From NCBI GenBank assembly GCA_944327285.1, contig CALVHG010000022.1, positions 1-40,138 on the forward strand: DNA of 40,138 bases, in the 5' to 3' direction. The translations under genes and the position numbers were made by a program. This stretch comes from an uncultured Desulfovibrio sp. Its GTDB lineage: Bacteria; Desulfobacterota; Desulfovibrionia; Desulfovibrionales; Desulfovibrionaceae. Positions 17,181 through 25,341 of the stretch are shown piece after piece. Every line of letters begins with the position of its first letter. The first letter of the stretch is position 1. The notes beneath the pieces were generated by a model. The model saw only the letters and a list, made by a program, of their open reading frames with translations. It did not search any database and was not told the DNA's origin.

Positions 17181-17313
17181 AGCCTTTCAACTTTGAGATA
17201 TAAAAAGAATATCCTTATCTGCCGCTATGAAAATGGCCCGCTGGAAAATACGAACGGCAACGATTGCGGCATATGAATCGGGAGCTTCTTCTCATTTCAA
17301 AGTTGAATTGCTC
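17180..17313. repeat. MITE-like element with family B termini and unrelated core
   Basis: 134 bp bounded by GAGCCTTTCAACTTTGA and TCAAAGTTGAATTGCTC, imperfect inverted repeats close to the family B left terminus. It is flanked by TA on both sides (17178-17179, 17314-17315). The core (17198-17292) matches nothing else in the window. Removing it with one TA would leave a truA stop of TAA in the same place. Confidence 0.7.
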
Positions 17314-17349
17314 TAAGATTTCCAGGAAAGAATTTTGCCTGCTGACGCT

Positions 17350-17375
17350 AAAACGCTCCCGTAAGGGAGCGTTTT
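17350..17375 (+). terminator. Intrinsic terminator of the fliJ-truA unit
   Basis: Perfect 11-bp stem (17350-17360 with 17365-17375), loop GTAA, ending GTTTT. It is separated from the truA stop by the TA-flanked element, which therefore appears inserted within the 3' UTR. Confidence 0.8.
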
Positions 17376-17397
17376 GCTTTACTGGCGGGCGTCTTAG

Positions 17398-17540
17398 AGC
17401 ATTTCCAGTTTGAAATGCTTCGCATTTCAAACCATACGGCCTGTCGTTTCGCGGAAAAAACGCGGTTTTTCCGCTCACTTTGGGCCGGGCGGCGCCGTGC
17501 CGCCGCCTCGCGTTTCACCTTTTTCAAAGTTGAAACGCTC
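17398..17540 (-). repeat. Family B element, copy B5 (full length, 143 bp)
   Basis: Reverse-oriented full copy flanked by TA on each side (17396-17397, 17541-17542). The last hairpin reads TTTGAAATGC/GCATTTCAAA, with G-C pairs of other copies replaced by A-T pairs in both arms. Its TA joins family A copy A6. Confidence 0.85.
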
Positions 17541-17542
17541 TA

Positions 17543-17766
17543 GGGCGTGTTACCACTATTCGTAAGTTGTTTGGGGGGAGGGAAACCCCTCTGCTCGCGC
17601 GAGAGGTGTTTCCCTCCCCCCAAGCCCCCCATCCCTTCCCCAGCGCGCTTTTATCGGGGAAAAGTCAGGAATACGAGGTGACTCCGCCACCAAAAACAAG
17701 TGGCGTGTGTACAGTCTGTTTATTTTATCTATTGAAATTATTTGTAAAATTTATGTTAACAGGCCC
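17543..17766 (+). repeat. Family A repeat, copy A6 (complete ends, no middle module)
   Basis: The best reference for family A. The left terminus GGGCGTGTTACC and right terminus GTTAACAGGCCC form an imperfect inverted repeat beginning at CTAG. Inside are the hairpin (arms near 17573-17590 and 17605-17620, loop GCTCGCGC), the C-rich tract, GCGCGCTTTTATCGGGG and an AT-rich tail. It lies exactly between family B copies B5 and B6. Confidence 0.85.
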
Positions 17767-17768
17767 TG

Positions 17769-17903
17769 GAGCAATTTCAGTTTGAAATGCTTTGCATTTC
17801 AAACCATATGGCCTGTCGTTTCGCGGAAAAAGCGCTGTTTTTCCGCGAAATTTTGTCTGGGCGGCGCTGTGCCGCCGCCTCGCGTTTCACCGTTGAAACG
17901 CTC
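17769..17903 (-). repeat. Family B element, copy B6
   Basis: Reverse-oriented copy, 135 bp, running GAGCAATTTC to AACGCTC, with a short deletion in the GAAACGC hairpin. The right TA (17904-17905) plus the adjoining C is the TAG stop codon of the GNAT gene on the minus strand. The stretch 17181-17902 is thus almost wholly repeats plus one terminator. Confidence 0.8.
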
Positions 17904-18382
17904 TAATGTTTCTCCAGGTGCAGCAGAGGGTACGGCCGGCCGTCGCCATCCAGCGGCGAACGACCAATAACGGCGAATCCTTGCGCCAGATAGAAGCGCA
18001 GAGCCGGTTCATTGGCTTCGTTAACGTCAAGGCGCACGGGAGCATCGTCAGGAGGGGGCAGACAGGCGCAGGCATGTTGCAGCAGCGCCGTGCCAATACC
18101 TCGACGAAAGACGGCGGGATCGAGAAATAGCATTTCAATGCTGCGCTCCCGGCTGCCGACAAAACCGAGGGGACCGTCGTCGTCCGTCGCCATCCAGATA
18201 TGCTGCATGGCAGGGAAATAGCAGGGGATAAGAGCTCGCTCGATGAAGTCCAGATCTCCGCGGGAGACGAAGCCATGCGTTGCCGCGACGCTGCGACGCC
18301 AGAGACGTCGCAAGGCGGGCCAGTCCGCGGGGCATGCCGCTCGAATACCTATATTTCCTGTAATCCTACTTTGTTTCGGCAC
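17903..18382 (-). CDS. GNAT-family N-acetyltransferase
   Basis: The 159-aa protein has the GNAT fold: an N-terminal IRAACPADWPALRRLW segment, a central GPLGFVGSRE...IEMLFLDPAVF strand pair, the acetyl-CoA pyrophosphate loop FRRGIGTALL (about 93-102), and a C-terminal ANEPALRFYLAQGFAVIGR motif. It would transfer an acetyl group from acetyl-CoA to an amine; the substrate is not predictable. The start is uncertain: GTG at 18382 is the longest candidate, with a poor ribosome site. The stop codon overlaps the edge of family B copy B6. It is a single gene between repeats, and no operon partner is evident. Confidence 0.8.
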   Translation of the reverse strand: MPKQSRITGNIGIRAACPADWPALRRLWRRSVAATHGFVSRGDLDFIERALIPCYFPAMQHIWMATDDDGPLGFVGSRERSIEMLFLDPAVFRRGIGTALLQHACACLPPPDDAPVRLDVNEANEPALRFYLAQGFAVIGRSPLDGDGRPYPLLHLEKH

Positions 18383-18450
18383 GGGGGACCTGTTTTCGGG
18401 GGACGGTTATTCGGGGGAAGGCGGCGACGTTTTCGCGCCGTGCATCGACC

Positions 18451-18573
18451 GGGATAAAGCGCGTTTGGGGAGGGGAGAGGGGAGTTTGAGGGGGGAGGGG
18501 AATCCCCTTTGTGCGCGAGCCAAAGGGGTTCCCCTCCCCCCTCAATTTATCCTTTTCAAAGATAAGACACTCT
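18451..18573 (-). repeat. Family A repeat, copy A7, with family B-like terminus
   Basis: The hairpin arms here read TTGAGGGGGGAGGGGAA and its complement, a variant in which both arms have changed together relative to other copies. The C-rich tract is on the minus strand, after the tamB stop. Next to that stop the sequence TAGAGTGTCTTATCTTTG resembles a decayed family B end, and supplies the tamB TAG. The remainder of 18383-18571 holds nothing else. Confidence 0.75.
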
Positions 18574-21500
18574 AATAATTCATCTTCCAGCGGATATTGC
18601 CGCTGGTATTCTGACTTTCGGTGCGCATTTGCAGCTTGGCGCGGGGCGTGAGCTCCAGTTCGATAAGGACGGCGGTGCTGTCGGCGCGGGTCCCCTGTTC
18701 GACGCCGAGATAGAGCTTTTCGCCGATGAATTTTCCGGCTTCGAGGGTTGTTTCTTCGTTTTCTTCGCCATCGGCGGAGGTTGTGGTGCGGGAGTTGATA
18801 CGCAGCACGTCCACGCCGGAGGCCTTGCGGGCAAAGTCCATGACGCCGGAACCGGAGCTGCCGAAGCCCGCCAGCTCGGCTACGGCCGCGGCCAGACGCA
18901 GGCTTTCCCAGCGGCCAAGGTCCTTGCTGTCCCGCCCGAAGAGCACGCGGGAAATGATTTCTTCCTGTGGCAGGGCCGGGCGGCTTTCAAGGGACAGGCG
19001 GGGGCGCTGTGCCGAACCGGAAATAACGACGTCGGCCTCGATGTCTCCGGCGTCGCGCGTCAGGGTCAGGGCCAGCTGCGGATTGGTGACCGCGCCGCCG
19101 CTGAAGGAGACGCGCCCCTGCGAAAGCAGAAATTCCTTGTTGAGAAGTTGCAACTTGCCGCTGCGGGCAAAGATGTTGCCGGTAACAAGCGGCGCTGTCA
19201 GAGGACCGGAGGCGCTGAGACGGATGCCCCAGTCGCTTTCCAGACCATAACCCCGCACGAGGAATCCGGTCCGGGGTGCCGTGTTCAGGGTTGCGTTGAT
19301 GGTGCCCTGTATGGGGCTGGAGGCGACGGCACGCACGGGAGGCGCGTTCTTGTCTGTGACGGGCAGAGTCGTCACGCCGCCGGAGGGAAGATTGTTGAGC
19401 AGAAGAAGCCCTTCGTTGATTTCGAGAGCGGCCTGAACTGCGGGCGCATTGAGGGTTCCCCGGACGCCGAGCGTGCCGGAAAGGGTGATGTGGACATCCC
19501 GCCGCCGCAGGGGCTGCAATTTGTTGATGCGGGCGTCGGCGTCAATGCCCAGGGTAGCGGGACGCAGATTTCCGGTTATCTGTATGTTGCCGCCGCGGCC
19601 GTCAGCGGCGCTGGCTGTGAGACGCAACGCGCCGAGGCGGTCGAGGAAGGAGCGAGCGCGGTTGTTGCCGTGTTGCAGCGACGCCTGCAAAGAAATGGCG
19701 CGTAGTTCCACGCCAAGGGCCACATCCTCAAAACGCCCGTTGTCCAGCCTGATGCTGCCGGAGGGATTAGGCGCGGCCAGACTGCCGCCGACGTTGATGT
19801 CGGCGGAAAGGCGGCCGTTCAGCCGGCGATCCGCCAGCGGAACGAGCTTCCAGAGCGGCGCAATTTGTCCGCTCCAGCGCAGCGTCCCTTTCAGGGGCGC
19901 GTTCATAGCGGGCAGCGGCAGGCCGTCGGGACTGAAGGTTATGGGAATACGGGCTGTCAGGCGCGCTTCGTCGCCGCCGAGGGCCCGGAGGGTTTCGGGA
20001 GCAAGGGCAAGCTGCGCGTCAAGACCGGCGGAACCCAGTTTGCCGTCAAGCGCGGCGCTCAGGGGCGGAAGCGGCAGATCGGGAATCCGTATGCTGTCGG
20101 CCTTGAGCGCAAAGGAGCCTGAAGGCCGCTGCGGTGTTCCGCCAAGCGTGGCGTTAAAGGCAAGGGCTCCTTCGGGAAGCGCCGGAACAAGAGCCCGCCA
20201 TGCGGCGAGATTGGGCAGCTGGAGTCGGGCCGCGGCCTTGAGAGACTGGGCGGAGAGGGCCCCGTCCAGCACAAGGTGACCGGAAGGCTGTATGTCCATG
20301 CGCCAGCGGGAAAAGGCCAGAGAAGGACCGGCGCTGTCGTCCGTATTGTGCAGACCGGGCAGGCGATAGCGGAGCAGCGCGCCGGGGGTTGTTGTCAGGC
20401 CCACATGCAGCTGCGGCAGAGAGGCCGTCAGGCGCTGGATTTCAAGTTCGCCGGGCTTCCAGCGCAAGGCCATGCGGGCGCGCAGATCGCCGTCCGTAGC
20501 GCTTGTGACGGTCAGCGTTTCGGGCGTGCCCTTGAGAGCAATCGCGGCCTGCCGCAGCTGAAAACCGGGCAGACGCAGCTGTTGCAGGCGACCGTCCAGC
20601 TGCAGCTGGCTGGTTACGGAATCGTCATGCAGCTGCGCGGCAAGATTGAGCCCTTCCAGCCGGGAAGGGCCTACGCTCAGGCGCGGGGCCTGAATCGCCA
20701 GTTGTGCTTGCTGATGCCGGACATCGGGGAGCGAGGCGGTAAGCGTCAGGCTCGCGGTGTCGCCGGAACAGGGAAGAGAAAGATCCAGCAAACTGTTCAG
20801 ACTGGCGCCCAGCGCCGTCCAGTTATCGACAACGGCGCGCAGCTCGCCTTCCTGCGGGGGGAGCGCGTCGAGGATGTCCCGCAGCAGGGATGGCGCGCCT
20901 GCGGCTGTGGCGGGGGGCAGAGACGGGTGAACGTGCCATTGCCCCTGTACGGTTGCGCCGGGAGCGGACAGGCTGACAAGGGGCAGAGAAAGACGCCGTT
21001 CCGTGCCGCCCGTTGCCTGAGCCGCCGCGGCGGCAAGATGCAGATGCAGAGGGGCGGTTCCGGCGCGGGCGTTGGCCGTCAGCCGGAGATCGGTTGTCGC
21101 GGCGTCGTCGCGCAGCAGCGCAAGCCAGGCAAGGCCGCTGCTTTCCAGCAGGACGCGGGAGTCGGCAAGGTTCGGCAGTCCGGGCAGGCAGAGCGCGCGC
21201 AGGCGGGTTACGTCGGCCTGAAGGCGCAGCGCAGGCGCGTCGGCCATGCCGAAAATATGGAGATCAAGCGTTGCGGGTTCAAAGGCGCGCGCCACGTCGG
21301 AGGGGCGAATGTGTTCCGCCACGATGGCGGCAAGGCATGCGGCAAGCGCGGGCTGATAGGAGGCGCGCAGCGTCAGATCAAGCGGAGAGCGCAGCCAGTC
21401 CGCCGCGGGGGGAGCGGTTTCGGCTGTTCCGGCAAGGGCAAGTTGCAGCGTGCCGAAGGGGCTGTGCATTGTCCCGGACAGATCCCGGATATGGGCGCGC

Positions 21501-22297
21501 AGGAGATTGACGCCCGCAGCGGCGTCGAGAGAAAGCGCAAGCTGCGCGGAGGTGACGGGAGGAGCCGCCGTTTCGGCCAGCGATGCCTCCAGACGCAGAT
21601 CGCCGTTGACGTCGGTTGTCCCGGAGAATCGCGCGTCCAGCGTGCCGGAAAGGCGCGTACGCAGCCATGCGTCATGCGCGCCCGGCGCGGCCGCGTCCAG
21701 CGCTGCCAGCGCGGCGGGCATGCTATAGCGCACGTCCAATGAATCTATGCGGATTTCGGGCAGGAAGCTCAGCGAAGCCAGTTGTTCCCCCACAAGGCCG
21801 AGGGTGTCGCGCAGCGCGTCCAGCGTCTGAGCGGCCGACTGTTCCGGTTCCGGCGGCGAAGCCGGCAGAATCGGCAGGCGGAAAAGCGTGGCGTCCGCCA
21901 CATGGAGGCGCTCAATACGCAACTTTGTTCCCTGACGACCCCAGACAAGAGCGGCATCCCGCACGGAAAGCCAGACGCCCCCGGCGTCGCCCAGAGAAAC
22001 ATCCAGCGTCAGATCGCAGGGCAGGGAGCCGCGCAGATTTTCAATGCGCAGCGTCATGCCCGCGGCTTCCAGAGGTTCTTTCAGGGCGTCGTTGACGGTC
22101 GTTTCCAGCCACTGGCGGCCGGCGTCGCCGTTCAGCCAGTGCAGCGCCGCTCCGGCGGCGGCTCCCGCGCAGAGGAAGAGGACAAGCAGGGAGAGCCCCA
22201 GGCGACGCAGCCAGCGACGGCGGCGAACCGGAGGAAGTGAAGGGGCCGGAGAGGGCGCGCCGGGCGTTGCGGCGCTGGGCGTGGTCTGGGCTTCCAT
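18572..22297 (-). CDS. tamB: Translocation and assembly module protein TamB (DUF490)
   Basis: The 1241-aa protein is the inner-membrane-anchored periplasm-spanning partner of TamA, working in outer-membrane protein assembly and, in other bacteria, phospholipid transport. It has a Pro-rich start, one transmembrane helix (about 30-51), a very long beta-rich region of AsmA-like repeats (for example GTLDARFSG, LDGALSAQS, ARINKLQPL), and a C-terminal DUF490 domain. The DUF490 signatures are the SRVLFGRDSKDLGRWESLRLA segment near 1130 and a final KLQMRTESQNTSGNIRWKMNY strand typical of TamB. Length is close to the E. coli 1259 aa. Its start overlaps the tamA stop by one base, so tamA-tamB is one operon. 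The stop codon lies in a repeat terminus. Confidence 0.93.
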   Translation of the reverse strand: MEAQTTPSAATPGAPSPAPSLPPVRRRRWLRRLGLSLLVLFLCAGAAAGAALHWLNGDAGRQWLETTVNDALKEPLEAAGMTLRIENLRGSLPCDLTLDVSLGDAGGVWLSVRDAALVWGRQGTKLRIERLHVADATLFRLPILPASPPEPEQSAAQTLDALRDTLGLVGEQLASLSFLPEIRIDSLDVRYSMPAALAALDAAAPGAHDAWLRTRLSGTLDARFSGTTDVNGDLRLEASLAETAAPPVTSAQLALSLDAAAGVNLLRAHIRDLSGTMHSPFGTLQLALAGTAETAPPAADWLRSPLDLTLRASYQPALAACLAAIVAEHIRPSDVARAFEPATLDLHIFGMADAPALRLQADVTRLRALCLPGLPNLADSRVLLESSGLAWLALLRDDAATTDLRLTANARAGTAPLHLHLAAAAAQATGGTERRLSLPLVSLSAPGATVQGQWHVHPSLPPATAAGAPSLLRDILDALPPQEGELRAVVDNWTALGASLNSLLDLSLPCSGDTASLTLTASLPDVRHQQAQLAIQAPRLSVGPSRLEGLNLAAQLHDDSVTSQLQLDGRLQQLRLPGFQLRQAAIALKGTPETLTVTSATDGDLRARMALRWKPGELEIQRLTASLPQLHVGLTTTPGALLRYRLPGLHNTDDSAGPSLAFSRWRMDIQPSGHLVLDGALSAQSLKAAARLQLPNLAAWRALVPALPEGALAFNATLGGTPQRPSGSFALKADSIRIPDLPLPPLSAALDGKLGSAGLDAQLALAPETLRALGGDEARLTARIPITFSPDGLPLPAMNAPLKGTLRWSGQIAPLWKLVPLADRRLNGRLSADINVGGSLAAPNPSGSIRLDNGRFEDVALGVELRAISLQASLQHGNNRARSFLDRLGALRLTASAADGRGGNIQITGNLRPATLGIDADARINKLQPLRRRDVHITLSGTLGVRGTLNAPAVQAALEINEGLLLLNNLPSGGVTTLPVTDKNAPPVRAVASSPIQGTINATLNTAPRTGFLVRGYGLESDWGIRLSASGPLTAPLVTGNIFARSGKLQLLNKEFLLSQGRVSFSGGAVTNPQLALTLTRDAGDIEADVVISGSAQRPRLSLESRPALPQEEIISRVLFGRDSKDLGRWESLRLAAAVAELAGFGSSGSGVMDFARKASGVDVLRINSRTTTSADGEENEETTLEAGKFIGEKLYLGVEQGTRADSTAVLIELELTPRAKLQMRTESQNTSGNIRWKMNY

Positions 22298-24300
22298 CAG
22301 AAGGATTGTCCTATGCTGACGTAGAATTGTAGGGGGGGATCGCCGTCTTCAGGGGTCAGCGGCGTTGCCACATCCAGCCGCAGGGGCCCGATGGGGGTGT
22401 AGTAGCGGAGGCCGAGACCCGCGCCCCAGCGCATGTCGCTGAACCAGTCGGGCAGGGCGTCGCGATAGGCCATGCCGCCGTCAAGAAAGGGGACGAGGCC
22501 GATGTCGTCCGTAATACGGAAACGGGTTTCCAGGTTGACGACATTGTAAGCTCGCCCGCCCAGCGGCTCCCCGCCGGCATCCTTGGGGCCGAGGGTCTGA
22601 TATTTGTACCCGCGCACGGAACTGGCCCCGCCCGCAAAGTAGCGCAGGGGGCTGGGGGCCTGCTGCAGGCTGGTGCCCATCAGGCTGCCCGTGCGCAGCC
22701 GCCCGGCCAGAACCAGCGGCGACTTTGTATTGCGGGGGTCTTTATCGTCGGCCTTGAAGGGCGAGAAATAGAACATAGCGTCCAGTTCCTGCGCATAGGC
22801 CGTGAAGGGGCTGTGATAATAGCCCGTATAGGGTTTGCCTCTGAGAACGATATTGCTGCCGGATGTGGGGGATACTCGAAGGTTGCGGCTGTCTCGGCGC
22901 AGGCTCAAACCTGGGCCGACATAACTGTACAGAGCGGAGTCGCGCGCGTTTTCCGACAGCTTGCCGCCTTCGCCGCCGACGCCGACGCCGATCCACCATT
23001 CGCGATTGACGCGGTGTTCCAGTTGCGCAAAGCCGCCAAGCGCTTCTTTGTCATAGGCGTCCGTCATTTCTTTGAGAGCGGCAAGGCGAGCGCGAAATGT
23101 CGTGTGACGGCTGCCCACGGCGGGTTTGACCAGTTCGGTTTCCAGCCCCTTCTTGTCATAGGAGTAGGGCAGATCAACCGTAACTTTTTCGCCGTTGCCG
23201 AAAGCGTTGCGATGTTCCCAGTGGGCGTTGACGCCCAGGCCGGTTGCCGTGTCGTAGTGCGCTTCGGCTCCCAGCGTGCGGAAGGCGGGGGTTTCGCTGA
23301 CGCGAACTTCAATAGGCAGAGGTTCGGCGGCGTCCTTCCCCGTCTTGAAAGAGGCGGCGTCTTGCGCGGGCTTGACTTCTACGGAGCGGAACAATCCCAG
23401 TTCCCGCAGCTGTTCGCCGAATCTTTCCATACGGAACTGGTTCCACGGATCTTCTCCGGGAGACCAGGGCAGAAGACGGTGCAGGTACTCGGCGCTGACT
23501 TTGTCGTTGCCGACAACAAGAATATTTCCCAGCGTCGCCGGCGGTCCGGGGTCTATGTCCACCTGCACGTCGAGGGTGCGCTTTTCTCGATCCAGCAGAT
23601 AGCGGGTCGCCGTGATGGCGGCAAAGGGGTAGCCGCGCCGATGAAGGTTGTCCGGCAGACGCTCCACGGCGGCAAGAATGGTATCGGCCACGGCCGGACT
23701 CTTTTTATGGAGCTGGGCAATGGTGGGAGAAAAGTCCGGCGGCGGCAGCGGCTGGCGAACAGGACTGCCCCACAGGGCGGAGATGCCGCTGTAGATCGCC
23801 GTGCGGCTGGGATTGCGGATATTGTCCGGGATAACCGGTTCGGGAATATATGTGATGCGCGTTTCACCGATGGCGTAGCGCGGCCCCGGCACAAGGCGCA
23901 GCGTTACTTTGGCAGGCCGGGTTTCCGTTTGCATGTCCAGCGATACGGTTCCGTCGTAATAGCCCTGGGCATGGAGCAGCTGCAAGGCCGTAGCCGCGTC
24001 GCCGCGAGCCCGGCGTTCCAGCCCCAGCAGGCCGTCCGGCGGCTCGTCTTTCAGACGCAGCAGCTCGCTGACGTTTTCCATCAGTCCTTTGAGGCTGCTG
24101 TCCGGCTTGCGTCCGTTGGAAGCCTCAAGGCGAATTGCCGCCGTATAGGGAACAGGTTCGGCAGGCCAGGCCGCATCTTCTTCCGAAGATGCCGCGTCAG
24201 CCTTCTTGCCGGATTGCGTCGCCTGTTCGGCCAGCAGCCCGCAGCCCTGTAGCGTCATGCAACACAGCGCCAGCACGATAAAGAATATGCGAACCATCAT
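22297..24300 (-). CDS. tamA: Omp85-family outer-membrane protein TamA, with lipobox
   Basis: The 667-aa protein has POTRA domains (about 50-350) followed by a C-terminal beta-barrel. Evidence for the Omp85 family: VRGYKYQTLGP in the loop-6 motif, GLRYYTPIGPLRLDVA near the end, and a C-terminal phenylalanine (IGQSF). The N-terminus MMVRIFFIVLALCCMTLQGC is a lipoprotein signal with C20 as the likely modified residue (L-Q-G-C). Classical TamA has a plain Sec signal; lipid-modified relatives (TamL) are described in Bacteroidetes. It precedes tamB with a 1-nt overlap and should form the TAM complex with it. No promoter is clear in the repeat-rich region upstream. Confidence 0.9.
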   Translation of the reverse strand: MMVRIFFIVLALCCMTLQGCGLLAEQATQSGKKADAASSEEDAAWPAEPVPYTAAIRLEASNGRKPDSSLKGLMENVSELLRLKDEPPDGLLGLERRARGDAATALQLLHAQGYYDGTVSLDMQTETRPAKVTLRLVPGPRYAIGETRITYIPEPVIPDNIRNPSRTAIYSGISALWGSPVRQPLPPPDFSPTIAQLHKKSPAVADTILAAVERLPDNLHRRGYPFAAITATRYLLDREKRTLDVQVDIDPGPPATLGNILVVGNDKVSAEYLHRLLPWSPGEDPWNQFRMERFGEQLRELGLFRSVEVKPAQDAASFKTGKDAAEPLPIEVRVSETPAFRTLGAEAHYDTATGLGVNAHWEHRNAFGNGEKVTVDLPYSYDKKGLETELVKPAVGSRHTTFRARLAALKEMTDAYDKEALGGFAQLEHRVNREWWIGVGVGGEGGKLSENARDSALYSYVGPGLSLRRDSRNLRVSPTSGSNIVLRGKPYTGYYHSPFTAYAQELDAMFYFSPFKADDKDPRNTKSPLVLAGRLRTGSLMGTSLQQAPSPLRYFAGGASSVRGYKYQTLGPKDAGGEPLGGRAYNVVNLETRFRITDDIGLVPFLDGGMAYRDALPDWFSDMRWGAGLGLRYYTPIGPLRLDVATPLTPEDGDPPLQFYVSIGQSF

Positions 24301-24439
24301 GCTTGTGGTGATACCGTGAAAGCACCATCACCGCAAGCCGCAACGCGGCTGTCTCGCTGGGATTCCAGCCGGGAAAAGAAAAATGACGCCGTATCGGAAT
24401 AGCGATTTTGGGGCATTGAGAAGGGGGCAGGAATGGAGA

Positions 24440-24491
24440 CAGGGGGAAGGGACCCCCCTCCGCTCGTGCGGGAAGGGTTTCCTTTCCCCCT
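24440..24491 (-). repeat. Family A hairpin fragment, copy A8a
   Basis: CAGGGGGAAGG (24440-24450) pairs with CCTTTCCCCCTG (24480-24491); the loop includes GCTCGTGCGGG. It is a core-only copy with no head or tail, in the 391-nt gap upstream of tamA. Confidence 0.6.
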
Positions 24492-24519
24492 GCAAATAAA
24501 CTGTGGACAGCGCTGGCCC

Positions 24520-24694
24520 AGAGCGTTTCAACTTGTCTTTGGTGGCGGGGTCGCCTCGTATTCCTGACTTTTCCCCGATAAAAGCGCGCTGGGGAAGGGA
24601 TGGGGGGCTTGGGGGGAAGGGAAACACCTCTCGCGCGAGCAGAGGGGGGTCCCTTCCCCCCAAAACAACTTACGAATAGTGTTAACAGGACCTA
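24520..24694 (-). repeat. Family A repeat, copy A8b, chimeric with a family B terminus
   Basis: Reverse orientation. From the ssb side: terminus TAGGTCCTGTTAACAC, head, hairpin with GCTCGCGC-type loop, C-rich tract, GCGCGCTTTTATCGGGG, then part of the AT-rich tail that stops at GACAAG and joins TTGAAACGCTCTGG, a family B end. The first three bases of the terminus are the TAG stop of ssb. A G-run cluster occupies 24591-24621 on the plus strand. Confidence 0.85.
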
Positions 24695-25234
24695 GAAGGG
24701 AACTTCGTCCATAGCGGAGGCTTCCGAGGGGAAGGCGGGACCGAGATCTTCACGGCCTTGCGGCGCGTTCTGGGGCTGGCTTTGCGGGCGGGGAGCCGAC
24801 TGGCGGGGGGCGGCGTTGTAGTTGCCGCCGCGCTGCTGGCGGGGCGCGGGGGCGCCGTAGTCGTCTTCATAGCCGCCGGGCGCGGGGGCGCCCGCAGCCG
24901 GGCCGCTGCCGCGGCGGTCGAGGAACTGGACGCGCTGGGCCTTGATTTCGGTGGTATAGCGATCCTGCCCGTTTTGGTCCTGCCATTTGCGGGTTTGCAG
25001 GCTGCCTTCCACATAGACAAGGCTGCCCTTGGTCAGGTAGTTGGCGCAGTTTTCGGCCTGCCGCTGGAAAACGGAGACGCGGTGCCATTCCGTGCGTTCT
25101 ACCTTGTTTCCGTCGCGATCGGTATAGGATTCATCGGTGGCAATATTCAGGGTCGCAATGGGCGCGCCGGTCTGGGTGTAGCGCAGTTCGGGATCGCGTC
25201 CCAGATGACCGATGATCATGACTTTGTTCAGCAT
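24692..25234 (-). CDS. ssb: Single-stranded DNA-binding protein
   Basis: The 180-aa protein binds and protects ssDNA in replication and repair. The OB-fold occupies residues 1-110 (MLNKVMIIGHLGRDPELRYTQ, WHRVSVFQRQAENCANYL, VYVEGSLQTRKW). The Gly/Pro/Gln-rich disordered tail runs from about 115, and the acidic tip MDEVPF ends with the Pro-Phe that binds partner proteins. Start and GGAGGGGAGA ribosome site (minus strand, near 25245) are clear. The stop codon is the end of the family A terminus, but the tip is intact. The operon partner upstream is the 265-aa protein, 107 nt away. Confidence 0.95.
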   Translation of the reverse strand: MLNKVMIIGHLGRDPELRYTQTGAPIATLNIATDESYTDRDGNKVERTEWHRVSVFQRQAENCANYLTKGSLVYVEGSLQTRKWQDQNGQDRYTTEIKAQRVQFLDRRGSGPAAGAPAPGGYEDDYGAPAPRQQRGGNYNAAPRQSAPRPQSQPQNAPQGREDLGPAFPSEASAMDEVPF

Positions 25235-25307
25235 GGTGTTCTCCCCTCCTGCCGGGATTCCCGGCGGGCGTCAGTTGGCGGCGCGCTTTGCGCCGCAGGC
25301 TCTGTCG

Positions 25308-25336
25308 AAAATATGTTGTCTTGTTCAGGAGCGCAA
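25308..25336 (-). promoter_or_regulatory. Possible internal promoter of ssb
   Basis: On the minus strand TTGCGC (25331-25336) and TATTTT (25308-25313) are separated by 17 bp, downstream of the 265-aa gene stop and 74 nt before ssb. Match to consensus is partial. The rest of the 107-nt gap has two small GC hairpins but no T-tract. Confidence 0.3.
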
Positions 25337-25341
25337 GGCGT

